Assembly: GCF_000478175.1 (NCBI RefSeq)
Contig: NZ_KI515777.1
Span: 62,001 to 126,000, forward strand
DNA: 64,000 bases
Direction of reading: 5' to 3'
DNA from: Corynebacterium sp. KPL1814
GTDB lineage: Bacteria; Actinomycetota; Actinomycetes; Mycobacteriales; Mycobacteriaceae
The notes beneath the pieces are model-generated. The model was not told the DNA's origin and made no database searches. It saw only the letters and a program-made list of their open reading frames with translations. Position 1 is the stretch's first letter; each line of letters begins with the position of its first letter. This document shows positions 1-8,160 of the stretch, piece by piece. A program made the translations under genes and the position numbers.

Positions 1-151
1 TGCCATTAAACATCATCCTTAACTCTTTAACTGTTCTAGTACCACTGTGCTACTAAACGTGCAGGAAAGTCCAGCAATTCCTGCATACTCACACCACCGG
101 CCTATCTGTGAGGAAGGCAATACTAACCTGAATTATCACACACTGATTCGC

Positions 152-157
152 TACGGT
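152..157 (+). promoter_or_regulatory. -10 hexamer, leaderless MFS gene
   Basis: TACGGT lies 8 nt before the ATG at 166 and there is no Shine-Dalgarno sequence, so transcription probably starts at or next to the start codon. The remaining upstream DNA (1-151) is AT-rich and holds a short hairpin (GCAGGAA at 61-67 pairing with TTCCTGC at 78-84), but no gene. Confidence 0.4.
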
Positions 158-165
158 TTCTAGCG

Positions 166-1689
166 ATGAGCATCGAGTCACCTGATACTGCCACTAAGCC
201 CCCGCACCGCGCGGCCGCGGCGCCCTCCACCCCAGCACAGCGGTGGTCCTTCTTTGCCGTGGTGTCCTTGGGGCTGCTCATGGTGGGCCTGGATAATTCC
301 ATCCTTTATACGGCACTGCCTCAGCTAACGCAGCAGCTGCACGCGACAGACATGCAGCAATTGTGGATCATCAATGCCTATACGCTGGTTTTATCGGGCT
401 TGCTCCTCGGTACCGGCACGTTGGGCGATCGCATTGGCCACCGCCTGATGTTCCTCATTGGCCTGGCCACCTTTGGCACCGCCTCCCTCGTTGCGGCTTA
501 TTCGCCCAATGCCTGGTTGCTCATCGCCGGCCGGGCTTTATTGGGCTTGGGCGCTGCCATCATGCTGCCTTCTACCCTGGCGCTTATCCGCCTGACCTTC
601 CCCAATGAGGTAGAGCGCAATAAAGCCATCGGTATCTGGAGTTCTGTCGCCGTCGTGGGCGCTGCCGCTGGGCCCACCGTGGGCGGATTCCTCCTAGAGC
701 ATTTCTGGTGGGGCTCCGTCTTTTTGATCAACGTGCCCATCGTGGCCCTCGCCATCATCCTTACCTTCCTCCTTGGCCCACCCAACCTGCCGAATCCGCA
801 CAAGCACTGGGATTTCCCCTCCTCGTTCTATGCGCTTATCACCCTGTCCAGCCTGGTCCTAGCTATTAAGACGGCGGCGGCCACCCAGATCAATGTCGCG
901 CTGCTGGTCTGTTCCATTGCCGCTTTCTTACTCGGCGCCGCAGCCTTTGCCCACCGGCAAAGCCGGCTTAATGATCCGCTTTTGACCTTTGACATCTTCC
1001 ACTCACCCACTTTTACCGGCGGCGTGCTTACCGCCGGTGGCGCCATGTTTGGCCTTACGGGGCTTGAACTGCTTACCACCCAAAAGCTCCAGCTTGTCGA
1101 TGCCCTCTCGCCCCTCGACGCCGGCCTTTTCATCTCCGCCATGGCGGTTGCGGCCATCCCCACCGCCATTGTGGGCGGCACCATCTTGCACCGCGTGGGC
1201 TTTTTGCCCATCATCAGCGGCGGTTTCCTGAGCATGTCCATCGGCATGCTGGGCATCATCTGGGCCGACCGCGCCGATAACCTCGCGGTATTTATTACCG
1301 GCCTCATCCTTACCGGCTTAGGTGCTGGCTCCTCGATGTCTGTTTCTTCCACCGCCATCATCAATGCCGCCCCCTCCCACCGGGCGGGCATGGCCTCTGG
1401 CGTGGAAGCCGTCTCCTACGAATTCGGCACGCTGCTTTCCATCGCCATAACCGGCTCCCTCGTGCCGCTACTGATGACGCACAAGCTTCCCGATGCCCTC
1501 GCCCCGCAAGGCACCGACGCACTCCTATCACCCGCCACGCACGACACCGCCGCGGCGGCGTATGATTCCGCGTATTTCCTCACCGTCGGCGGGCTTGCCT
1601 GCACCACCTTCATCTTCGCGGTACTAACCGCCTGGTGCTTCCGCGATAACCCGAAGTCCGGGGCGCTGTCTGCGCAAAGTAGCGGGTAA
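166..1689 (+). CDS. MFS drug-efflux transporter, DHA2 (14-TM) family
   Basis: The 507-residue protein has a hydrophilic N-terminus of about 25 residues followed by about 14 hydrophobic segments, the layout of proton-driven DHA2 exporters (LfrA/SmvA/QacA group). The motif after TM1, with D at 'GLDNSILYTALP', and the loop 2-3 motif 'GDRIGHR' are those of the family. It should export toxic or cationic compounds across the cytoplasmic membrane. The substrate cannot be read from sequence. No regulator gene is adjacent inside the window; whatever lies left of base 1 is unseen. The gene is followed by a strong terminator and stands alone. Confidence 0.85.
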   Translation: MSIESPDTATKPPHRAAAAPSTPAQRWSFFAVVSLGLLMVGLDNSILYTALPQLTQQLHATDMQQLWIINAYTLVLSGLLLGTGTLGDRIGHRLMFLIGLATFGTASLVAAYSPNAWLLIAGRALLGLGAAIMLPSTLALIRLTFPNEVERNKAIGIWSSVAVVGAAAGPTVGGFLLEHFWWGSVFLINVPIVALAIILTFLLGPPNLPNPHKHWDFPSSFYALITLSSLVLAIKTAAATQINVALLVCSIAAFLLGAAAFAHRQSRLNDPLLTFDIFHSPTFTGGVLTAGGAMFGLTGLELLTTQKLQLVDALSPLDAGLFISAMAVAAIPTAIVGGTILHRVGFLPIISGGFLSMSIGMLGIIWADRADNLAVFITGLILTGLGAGSSMSVSSTAIINAAPSHRAGMASGVEAVSYEFGTLLSIAITGSLVPLLMTHKLPDALAPQGTDALLSPATHDTAAAAYDSAYFLTVGGLACTTFIFAVLTAWCFRDNPKSGALSAQSSG

Positions 1690-1718
1690 ATAGCCACCTG
1701 GCTGACTTGTAAACTTTT

Positions 1719-1757
1719 ACCCCCTAACTGTTTGTGCAGCTAGGGGGGTAGTTTTTT
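1719..1757 (+). terminator. Rho-independent terminator after the MFS gene
   Basis: A stem formed by ACCCCCTAACTG and CAGCTAGGGGGGT with a short TTTGTG loop is followed by AGTTTTTT. The T-run is on the + strand, so it mainly ends MFS transcription. It also sits directly behind the leftward tRNA gene. Confidence 0.85.
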
Positions 1758-1758
1758 G

Positions 1759-1831
1759 AGCTGGAGACGAGACTTGAACTCGCAACCTACGCATTACAAG
1801 TGCGTTGCGCTACCAATTGCGCCACTCCAGC
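1759..1831 (-). tRNA. tRNA-Thr (anticodon TGT)
   Basis: A full 73-nt cloverleaf reads on the minus strand: acceptor GCTGGAG with CTCCAGC, D-stem GCGC/GCGC, anticodon stem ACGCA/TGCGT enclosing loop CTTGTAA (anticodon TGT, reading ACA), a 5-nt variable region, T-loop TTCAAGT and discriminator T. The 3' CCA is not encoded. The gene is isolated between the MFS terminator and thrE. Confidence 0.95.
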
Positions 1832-1983
1832 ACCGCGGAATTTCTTCCGCTCGTTGCATGGTACCCGAGTACCACGCCCAAGTGGAAAGCCGGTCCCCCT
1901 TGTATGCATTTGCGCCCCACAAGGGTTAAAGTTCAGGCTGAAATTATTACTAGTGTCCCACCGCTTTTTCGAGGGTTATTTTC

Positions 1984-3714
1984 GTGTCACTACTGTCCGC
2001 TATGCGGGAGCGCCTCCGCGTATCCGCAGGCCAAGTCGCCATCATTGACGCGGCCAAAGCCGCACCCCCACCATCGCCACTCGCCCCGGTCGATCTGACC
2101 GATGCCGCCCAAGTCACGGGTGTGATGGAAATTGCCGCGCGCATCGGCGAGCAGCTCATTGGCGCCGGATCCGCCAACTCAGATGCCCGCGCGCAGGTGC
2201 ACCTAGCGGCGTCATCGTATGGTTTGCACTACTGCCACGTGGATATCTTGATGAATACCATCACCATCCACACCGCGATCGGCACCGGCGATAAACGCCA
2301 GAACCTCCACGTATTTCGCGTGGTGCCGGATGTGGGCGTGAACTTTTCCAAGCTTTCGGAAGTAGACCGCCTCATCCGCGATATCCACTCCGGTAAGGTG
2401 CCACCCGCGATGGCGGAAAAGCGCCTGGATGACATCGACCGCATGCCAGCGCCTTATAAGCCGTCCACGGTAATGCTTGGCTGGGGCGGCATGGGTGGCC
2501 TGATTTCCATGATGCTCGGCGGCGATCTCCTCGTTGGTGTCGTTGCCTTCGTGGTCTCCGCACTGATTATGGGGCTGAATGACTGGTTGGCCAATTACCG
2601 CCTGCCGCCCTTTTATCAAAACGTCGTCGGCGGCTTCTTGGCCGTCTTCCCGGCCGCGATTTTGTATAACGTAGCCGCCGCCTTTGGCATTAGTATGTCG
2701 CCGGCGCAGATTATTGCGTCCGGAATCATCGTGCTGGTGGCGGGGCTGACGTTGGTGCAATCGCTTGTCGATGGCATCACCCGCTCCCCCGTAACCTCTT
2801 CCGCGCGTTTTTTCTCCGCGCTGTTATCAACGGGCGCGATCATCGCCGGCGTGGGTGTGGGCATCCAGCTGGCCTCCGCTATGGGCTTTGACCTGCCCCC
2901 AATGGGTACCTTGGCGCCGCCGGTCTATCACAAGATTCCCCTCTTGGTGCTGCTCGGCGGCACGGGTTCGGCCGCCTTCGCGCTGGCCTGCGGGGCTAAT
3001 TGGATAGAAATTACCCTCTCAGGCCTCACGGCGGCCGCCGGTATGGTCTTCTACTACTTCGTGGTCGTGCCCTTCGGCGTCGGCCCGGTGATTGCCTCGG
3101 GCCTATCCGCCATCGTGGTGGGCCTAGCCGGCGGTTTGATGTCGCGCCGGTGGGGCATCCCGCCGCTCATTACGATGATCGTGGGCTATACGCCCATGCT
3201 GCCAGGCCTCATGCTGTACCGCGGCATGTATGCCTCCATCAACGAGCAGATGATTACCGGCTTTACCAACCTGGCTACCGCGCTGGCCATCTCCGGCGCG
3301 CTAGCAGCCGGCGTCGTTTTTGGCGAGCGCGTCGCGCGCCGCCTGCGCCGCCCGAAGTACTTCCGCCCGTACTCCGCCTTCAAGCGCATCGGCCGGTTCT
3401 CCTTCCACAAGGCAACTCACCTGGCTCGCAAGGCCCCGCGCATCCCGCGCGTGCCGATGTCCCCCTTTGCCCCACGCGTCAACCGCCCCGAATTGCCGCC
3501 CACGCTGGGGCCAAAGCCACCGCAACACGCGCAGGCTCAGCAGCACGCGCCGGGGACCACTCCGGCGGAAGATTTGTGGCCGGCAGATTCCCAGTGGCCG
3601 GCCCAGCCGCAAGAAACTGAGCGCACCACCTATACGGTGCCCGGCCAGAAATCACCCACGCCGGAAGAATCCGATCACACCAAGCCCGACGGGGAGGAAC
3701 CCGAGGAGCCCTAA
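1984..3714 (+). CDS. thrE: Threonine/serine exporter ThrE
   Basis: 576 residues beginning with GTG. The N-terminal soluble domain (about residues 20-160, with 'YGLHYCHVDI') is the ThrE domain formerly DUF1212. It is followed by about ten membrane segments (residues 165-460), including the C-terminal ThrE/DUF3815 half, and by a proline- and charge-rich cytoplasmic tail of about 100 residues. In C. glutamicum ThrE exports L-threonine and L-serine using the proton gradient. The position just upstream of a small basic protein and otsA matches that species. The tail is longer than in the 489-residue C. glutamicum protein. Confidence 0.9.
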   Translation: MSLLSAMRERLRVSAGQVAIIDAAKAAPPPSPLAPVDLTDAAQVTGVMEIAARIGEQLIGAGSANSDARAQVHLAASSYGLHYCHVDILMNTITIHTAIGTGDKRQNLHVFRVVPDVGVNFSKLSEVDRLIRDIHSGKVPPAMAEKRLDDIDRMPAPYKPSTVMLGWGGMGGLISMMLGGDLLVGVVAFVVSALIMGLNDWLANYRLPPFYQNVVGGFLAVFPAAILYNVAAAFGISMSPAQIIASGIIVLVAGLTLVQSLVDGITRSPVTSSARFFSALLSTGAIIAGVGVGIQLASAMGFDLPPMGTLAPPVYHKIPLLVLLGGTGSAAFALACGANWIEITLSGLTAAAGMVFYYFVVVPFGVGPVIASGLSAIVVGLAGGLMSRRWGIPPLITMIVGYTPMLPGLMLYRGMYASINEQMITGFTNLATALAISGALAAGVVFGERVARRLRRPKYFRPYSAFKRIGRFSFHKATHLARKAPRIPRVPMSPFAPRVNRPELPPTLGPKPPQHAQAQQHAPGTTPAEDLWPADSQWPAQPQETERTTYTVPGQKSPTPEESDHTKPDGEEPEEP

Positions 3715-3729
3715 ACGCCGCCGGTAGCG

Positions 3730-3735
3730 TACAAT
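3730..3735 (+). promoter_or_regulatory. -10 box of the H1-like gene
   Basis: TACAAT lies 42 bp upstream of the GTG at 3777. The transcript would have a leader carrying the strong ribosome site CAGGAGG at 3763-3769. Confidence 0.45.
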
Positions 3736-3776
3736 ATTTAGCCTGATAGCTTTCCCAACATTCAGGAGGACTCGCC

Positions 3777-4133
3777 GTGCCACCCAAGGTCCAAGACACG
3801 CACCCACAGGCAGAACAAGATATTGCCCTGGCAGAGGAAACCGCCCGCGCCGCCCGCCGCGTGGTGGCCACCTACTCCCAAGATTTCTTGGACGGCGTGA
3901 CCTTGATGTCCATGCTGGGTGTCGAGCCCAAGGGCTTGGTGCACAAGAAGGTGCTGGCGGAACAAGCCGATGCCGCGCCGAAGAAATCCACGAAGAAGGC
4001 CACCAAGAAGTCGACGTCCAAGGCATCGAAGAAGTCCACTAAAAAGTCGACGAAGAAGACCACCAAAGCGGCCAAAAAGTCCACCAAGAAGTCGACAAAG
4101 AAAGCAACAAAGAAGTCGACCAAGAAGTCTTAA
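3777..4133 (+). CDS. Small basic protein with histone H1-like lysine-rich tail
   Basis: 118 residues. The first 60 are a small acidic/amphipathic domain of unknown function with 'TARAARRVVATYSQDFLDGV'. The last 55 consist of repeats of K-K-(S/A)-T-K, like bacterial histone-H1-like and HU-extension tails that bind DNA. The start GTG at 3777 is set by CAGGAGG. A homologue lies between thrE and otsA in C. glutamicum, so the gene is conserved in place. I infer nucleic-acid or nucleoid binding from the tail only; no function is established to my knowledge. The tail is encoded by near-tandem AAGAAGTC(C/G)A(C/A) units, so its length may vary between strains. Confidence 0.8.
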   Translation: MPPKVQDTHPQAEQDIALAEETARAARRVVATYSQDFLDGVTLMSMLGVEPKGLVHKKVLAEQADAAPKKSTKKATKKSTSKASKKSTKKSTKKTTKAAKKSTKKSTKKATKKSTKKS

Positions 4134-4135
4134 GC

Positions 4136-4141
4136 TAGTCT
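4136..4141 (+). promoter_or_regulatory. -10 hexamer, leaderless otsA
   Basis: TAGTCT lies 6 nt before the otsA ATG and no ribosome-binding sequence is present, so otsA probably has its own leaderless transcript starting inside the gap behind the H1-like gene. Confidence 0.55.
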
Positions 4142-4147
4142 TGGACT

Positions 4148-5617
4148 ATGAGTGAGCGCGGCAATGACTTCGTAGTAGTGGCAAACCGCCTGCCGGTAGA
4201 TTTAACTACCGCGGCCGATGGCAGTCAGGAGTGGACGCCCTCGCCTGGCGGTCTGGTCACCGCGCTCTCACCGGTGCTGGAAGCGCACCAGGGCTGCTGG
4301 GTGGGATGGCCCGGCGTTGCCGATGCCGCGCCCGAGCCCTTCCGCACCGAGGCCGGGGTGTTATTGCACCCGGTCAGGCTTAGCGAGGCCGATTTTGAGG
4401 CCTTTTACGAAGGCTTTTCCAATGCCACGCTGTGGCCGCTCTACCACGATCTCATCGTCACCCCGACCTATGACCGCGACTGGTGGGATGCCTACCGCGA
4501 GGTCAACCTCCGCTTCGCGGACGAGGTAGCCCACGTGGCCGCAGAAGGCGCGACGGTCTGGGTGCAGGACTATCAGCTGCAATTATTACCGGGCATCCTG
4601 CGGCAAATGCGCCCCGATCTCACCATTGGGTTCTTCCTGCACATCCCGTTCCCCTCCCCCGATCTTTTCCGGCAGCTGCCTTGGCGGGAGGAAACGGTGC
4701 GCGGCATCTTGGGGGCAGACCTGATCGGCTTCCACTTGGAGGCCAATGCCCGCAATTTCTTGGAATTGGCCCGCCGCCAGGGCCTCGAGGTGCGTGGCGA
4801 GGCCACCACCCGCGATGTCACCGCCCATATCCGCCTCCCCGGTGGCCGCACCGTGGGCGTGGGCGCGTTCCCCATTTCCATCGCCGCGCAGGATTTCGGC
4901 CAGTTTAGCGACGAGGATAAACGCCGCGTGGCCCAATTGCGCAAGGATTTGGGCAGCCCCAAGCGCATCATTTTGGGCGTGGATCGCCTCGATTACACCA
5001 AGGGCATCCTGCAGCGCCTGACCGCCTTCGAGGAGCTCTTGGAAACCGGCGCCCTGGATCCGGAGGAGGTCACCTTGGTGCAGCTGGCCACGCCCTCGCG
5101 TGAGCGCCTCGACCACTACAAGGCCACCCGCTCCCAGGTGGAAGAGGCCGTCGGCCGCATCAATGGCCGCTTTTCCCGCATGGGCCACCCCGTGGTGCAC
5201 TACCAGCACCGCGGCGTGCCCAAGGACGTGCTGCGCTGCTACTACCGCATGGCCGATATCATGCTGGTCACGCCCTTTAAAGACGGCATGAACCTCGTGG
5301 CCAAGGAGTTCGTGGCCTGCCACGATGACGGTTCCGGTGCCCTGGTACTCTCGGAATTCGCCGGCGCCGCCGTGGAGCTGGATGAGGCCTACCTGTGCAA
5401 CCCCTTCGATATCGAGTCCGTCAAACGCGCCTTGCTCAATGCCGTGCGCGCGCTTTCCGATGCCCCCTCCACTATGACCCAGCGCATGCTCACCATGCAC
5501 AACCAGGTCATAAGCCACGATGTGCGGCTGTGGTCGCAGTCCTTTTTGGGCTGCCTGCGCGCCGTTCGGACCGAAACCGCCTCGCAAGCTCCCGACTCAC
5601 TCGGAAAGGACTCCTAA
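4148..5617 (+). CDS. otsA: Trehalose-6-phosphate synthase OtsA
   Basis: 489 residues of a GT20-family glycosyltransferase that joins UDP-glucose (or another NDP-glucose) to glucose-6-phosphate to give trehalose-6-phosphate in the cytosol. Visible family signatures are the N-terminal '[11 protein letters not shown]' loop, '[15 protein letters not shown]', '[15 protein letters not shown]', '[11 protein letters not shown]' and the C-terminal donor-site '[16 protein letters not shown]'. Length and motifs are normal. Its stop overlaps the start of the next gene by one base (TAATG), so the lipoprotein gene is translationally coupled. otsB follows, giving the full OtsAB route to trehalose, which in corynebacteria is an osmoprotectant and the precursor of trehalose mycolates. 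Confidence 0.97.
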   Translation: MSERGNDFVVVANRLPVDLTTAADGSQEWTPSPGGLVTALSPVLEAHQGCWVGWPGVADAAPEPFRTEAGVLLHPVRLSEADFEAFYEGFSNATLWPLYHDLIVTPTYDRDWWDAYREVNLRFADEVAHVAAEGATVWVQDYQLQLLPGILRQMRPDLTIGFFLHIPFPSPDLFRQLPWREETVRGILGADLIGFHLEANARNFLELARRQGLEVRGEATTRDVTAHIRLPGGRTVGVGAFPISIAAQDFGQFSDEDKRRVAQLRKDLGSPKRIILGVDRLDYTKGILQRLTAFEELLETGALDPEEVTLVQLATPSRERLDHYKATRSQVEEAVGRINGRFSRMGHPVVHYQHRGVPKDVLRCYYRMADIMLVTPFKDGMNLVAKEFVACHDDGSGALVLSEFAGAAVELDEAYLCNPFDIESVKRALLNAVRALSDAPSTMTQRMLTMHNQVISHDVRLWSQSFLGCLRAVRTETASQAPDSLGKDS

Positions 5618-6192
5618 TGCCTCCTTCCCTCCCCCGCGTACGCACGGCCGGAGCGGCCGGTGCGGGTACACCCGCTGTGAACAAAGGCATCGGCAGGCAT
5701 GCCGCAGCCGTGGCCACACTGGGTGCCGTCACGCTGCTTGCTGCCTGCGGTTCCGAGGACGATGCCCCACGGCCCGCGGGTGATGACCGGATTGTGGACA
5801 AACACTGGCAGGTCGTCTCCATCAATACTGCGCCGGACGCAGCATCCACCATCCCGGAATCGATTCCTCACGCGCCGGAATTTAGCTTCGGCGAGTCCAC
5901 CATGGTGGGCACCACCGGTTGCACCCGCCTTGCGGCCCGGCTGAGCTACACCGCCGATGATGAGCGCGAAAATATCCGCGATGGCAATAAGTTGCACTTC
6001 GATGAGGTTAAATACGACGACACCGATGAGGACTGCGAGGGCAGTTCCGTGTGGGCTGATAACCTGCTGCGCAACCTCATTACCTCGGATAATGATTTTA
6101 TCTACACCGTAAATAGCAATAACCAGCTCATCTTGGAGCTCGATACCAATGAGGTAGATTCGCCCTCCATCAAGCTGGTCTCCCGCGCGTAG
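5617..6192 (+). CDS. META/HslJ-like secreted lipoprotein in the ots unit
   Basis: About 191 residues from the ATG that overlaps the otsA stop; that ATG has a good ribosome site (GGAAAGGA at 5604-5611). A second possible start is GTG 5677, which gives a more standard signal peptide. A hydrophobic stretch ends in the lipobox 'LLAAC', so the mature protein should be lipid-anchored outside the membrane. The rest ('HWQVVSIN', 'TTGCTRLAARLSY') resembles the META domain found in HslJ and many lipoproteins. Its place between otsA and otsB matches an unnamed gene in C. glutamicum. A role in the trehalose-dependent envelope is only a guess. Confidence 0.8.
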   Translation: MPPSLPRVRTAGAAGAGTPAVNKGIGRHAAAVATLGAVTLLAACGSEDDAPRPAGDDRIVDKHWQVVSINTAPDAASTIPESIPHAPEFSFGESTMVGTTGCTRLAARLSYTADDERENIRDGNKLHFDEVKYDDTDEDCEGSSVWADNLLRNLITSDNDFIYTVNSNNQLILELDTNEVDSPSIKLVSRA

Positions 6193-6195
6193 CAT
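6190..6195 (+). promoter_or_regulatory. -10 hexamer, leaderless otsB
   Basis: TAGCAT overlaps the lipoprotein stop codon and lies 8 nt before the otsB ATG. It could give otsB an independent leaderless start. Confidence 0.35.
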
Positions 6196-6203
6196 GGGAT
6201 GCC

Positions 6204-6962
6204 ATGACGCTTTCTACCACCATTAAGGCCTTGGCCGCGGCAGAAGAGCTCGCCGTGGTTTCTGATTTTGACGGTACGCTGGCCCCGATTGCCGCCGACA
6301 TTTATGACGTGGAAATCAACGCCGATGCCGCCCGCGCCCTCAACCACTTGGCCCACCTGCCGCGCACCACGGCCGCGGTGCTGTCTGGGCGCCACCTCGA
6401 GGGTCTGCAGCGCGTGTGTCCCCTGCGCGAGCCCGTCCTCTTCGGTGGCTCCCACGGCGCCGAGTCCTCCTGGCAGCAGACCGAGCTCACCCCCGCCATG
6501 CGCGAGCACCTTGCGCGCAAGGAGGAAGAAATCCGCGGCATCATAGACCGCTTCCCCGGCGCGGAGCTCGAGGTCAAGCCCTTCCAACGCGTGCTGCACC
6601 TGCGCTCGCTCGAGCTGGACAGCCCGGAGCAGGGCGCGGCCGCCTATGAGGCGGGCCTGGCGCTCGATACCGCCGGTTTCCCGCGCACCGCCGGCAAGTC
6701 CGTCATCGAGTTTTCCGCCACCACCGCCACGAAGGGCACGTGGCTGGAGACCCTCCGCGAGCGCACCGTCGCCACCGCCATGGTCTTTCTAGGCGATGAC
6801 GTCACCGATGAGCACGGCTTCCGTGCCCTCCACCAGCCGCCGGACGTGGGCGTCAAGGTGGGCGAGGGCGATTCCATCGCCGCCGTGCAGCTTGCCGATG
6901 TCGACGCCGTCGCCCACTTCCTCACCGAGCTCGCTACCGCCCGCGCGGCCGCGGTGCAATAA
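6204..6962 (+). CDS. otsB: Trehalose-6-phosphate phosphatase OtsB
   Basis: 252 residues of a HAD-superfamily phosphatase. Motif I 'VVSDFDGTLAPI' carries the nucleophile and acid/base aspartates and motif IV is 'FLGDDVTDEHGF'. The conserved lysine region is 'AGKSVIEF'. It removes the phosphate from trehalose-6-phosphate, the product of OtsA. The size is typical. Its last 29 bases overlap the 3' end of the convergent LacI-family gene. Confidence 0.95.
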   Translation: MTLSTTIKALAAAEELAVVSDFDGTLAPIAADIYDVEINADAARALNHLAHLPRTTAAVLSGRHLEGLQRVCPLREPVLFGGSHGAESSWQQTELTPAMREHLARKEEEIRGIIDRFPGAELEVKPFQRVLHLRSLELDSPEQGAAAYEAGLALDTAGFPRTAGKSVIEFSATTATKGTWLETLRERTVATAMVFLGDDVTDEHGFRALHQPPDVGVKVGEGDSIAAVQLADVDAVAHFLTELATARAAAVQ

Positions 6963-8073
6963 CCGATTTCCCCGGCGCGAACCGCGTCTGCAACACCCGC
7001 CGCGGCACCTCCTCCGCTCCTTCGGCGCCGACCTTCGCGCTGCCTGCACCGGCAGAATCACTTGTCGCGCTAGCGATGAGCTTTTCCAGCATGTGCCCGG
7101 CCGCGGCCCCCTTGGCCTTATTGGGCTGGATGACGGTAGCCAGGTCGAGGCGCTGCGCCGCATCGATGCCGTCAAAGCCGGTCACGGATAGGTCTTCTGG
7201 CACACTCAGCCCGCGCTCGCGGGCATAGGCCAGCACGCCGAGCGCCATGGAGTCGGTCGTGCACAGCACGGCCGTAAGCTCCGGATGCGCGTCGAGCAAG
7301 AGCTCGGCGGCGGCGCGGGTGGTATGGGCATCGTTAATGTGCTGCGTGACCACGGGCACGGACTCGGGCGCGATGCCCGCCTCGGCGAAGACGTCGAGCG
7401 CGCCCATCACCCGCGAGCGCTGCACGTGCATCTCCGCGTCCTGGACTTCCTGCCAGGAAATCGGGCCGTCGTGGCGCTGCAGGCGCAGGCGGATGGCGAG
7501 GATGCCGATGTGGCGATGCCCGGCATCGATAAGCGCACGCGCCGCCGGGGCAATCGCCGCGCGATCATCAATGCCCACGAACGGCAGGCCCGCGTCCGTG
7601 GGCTGATCGCAGACCACCAGCGGCAGGCCCCGGCCCCGCGCGGCCGCGAGGTAGGCATCGCCCGCGGCGACCGAATAGACCACGAAGCCATCGACCGCAG
7701 CCGAACCCACCAGGCTGGTCGCCTCCGCCTCGCCTTCTGGGCCGGCGGGAATCAGCGTCAGCGTAGTCTGCGCGCCTGCCGATGCCTCCGCCATGCCCGC
7801 CAAGAAATCCACCGACGCCATGTCCTCGAAGGCGTAGGACAGGTGCTCGGTCAGCAGCACGCCTACCGACCCAGCGCGGCGGGTGCGCAGGCTGCGCGCC
7901 GTGGGATCAGGCCCCGGGTAACCGCGCGCCTTGGCCGCGGCCAAAATGCGCTCCCGCGTTGCCGGGGAGAGCTGGTCAGGGCGGCTATAGGCATTGGATA
8001 CGGTTGTGCGCGAAACCCCCAACTCCGCGGCGAGGGAGGCCAGTGTCTTCCGGGTGGGGCTGCGTTTAACCAT
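6934..8073 (-). CDS. LacI-family transcriptional regulator
   Basis: 379 residues. A helix-turn-helix at about 8-30 ('TLASLAAELGVSRTTVSNAY') and hinge 'GYPGPDPTARSLRTR' are followed by a periplasmic-binding-protein-like ligand domain. It should bind an operator as a dimer and respond to a small sugar-like ligand. In C. glutamicum the same gene sits between otsB and the zinc ABC operon, so trehalose or sugar metabolism is a plausible target, but no ligand can be read. It is divergent from the zinc importer and the two share an 87-bp control region. Confidence 0.9.
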   Translation of the reverse strand: MVKRSPTRKTLASLAAELGVSRTTVSNAYSRPDQLSPATRERILAAAKARGYPGPDPTARSLRTRRAGSVGVLLTEHLSYAFEDMASVDFLAGMAEASAGAQTTLTLIPAGPEGEAEATSLVGSAAVDGFVVYSVAAGDAYLAAARGRGLPLVVCDQPTDAGLPFVGIDDRAAIAPAARALIDAGHRHIGILAIRLRLQRHDGPISWQEVQDAEMHVQRSRVMGALDVFAEAGIAPESVPVVTQHINDAHTTRAAAELLLDAHPELTAVLCTTDSMALGVLAYARERGLSVPEDLSVTGFDGIDAAQRLDLATVIQPNKAKGAAAGHMLEKLIASATSDSAGAGSAKVGAEGAEEVPRRVLQTRFAPGKSVIAPRPRGR

Positions 8074-8080
8074 GCCTGTT

Positions 8081-8086
8081 ACCTTA
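8081..8086 (-). promoter_or_regulatory. -10 hexamer, leaderless LacI gene
   Basis: TAAGGT on the minus strand lies 7 nt before the ATG at 8073, and no ribosome site is present. Confidence 0.5.
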
Positions 8087-8125
8087 CCCTGCGCCCTGGC
8101 GCCGGATTTTCAATGCATGTTCAAT

Positions 8126-8140
8126 TGACAATGATTGCCA
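8126..8140 (+). promoter_or_regulatory. Putative Zur operator of the zinc ABC operon
   Basis: TGACAATGATTGCCA is an imperfect palindrome around AATGATT, the core of actinobacterial Zur boxes. It lies 20 bp upstream of the binding-protein gene, where a bound repressor would block transcription. The orthologous operon in C. glutamicum (cg2911-cg2913) is reported to be Zur-controlled. A ribosome site GGAGGG follows at 8154-8159. Confidence 0.6.
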
Positions 8141-8160
8141 GCAAACGCACACTGGAGGGT

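Noticed and set aside
7285..8160. N-terminal extension of the zinc-binding protein frame
   Set aside because: It would cover the LacI gene and place the signal peptide in the middle of the protein. ATG 8161 has GGAGGG and a proper signal peptide.
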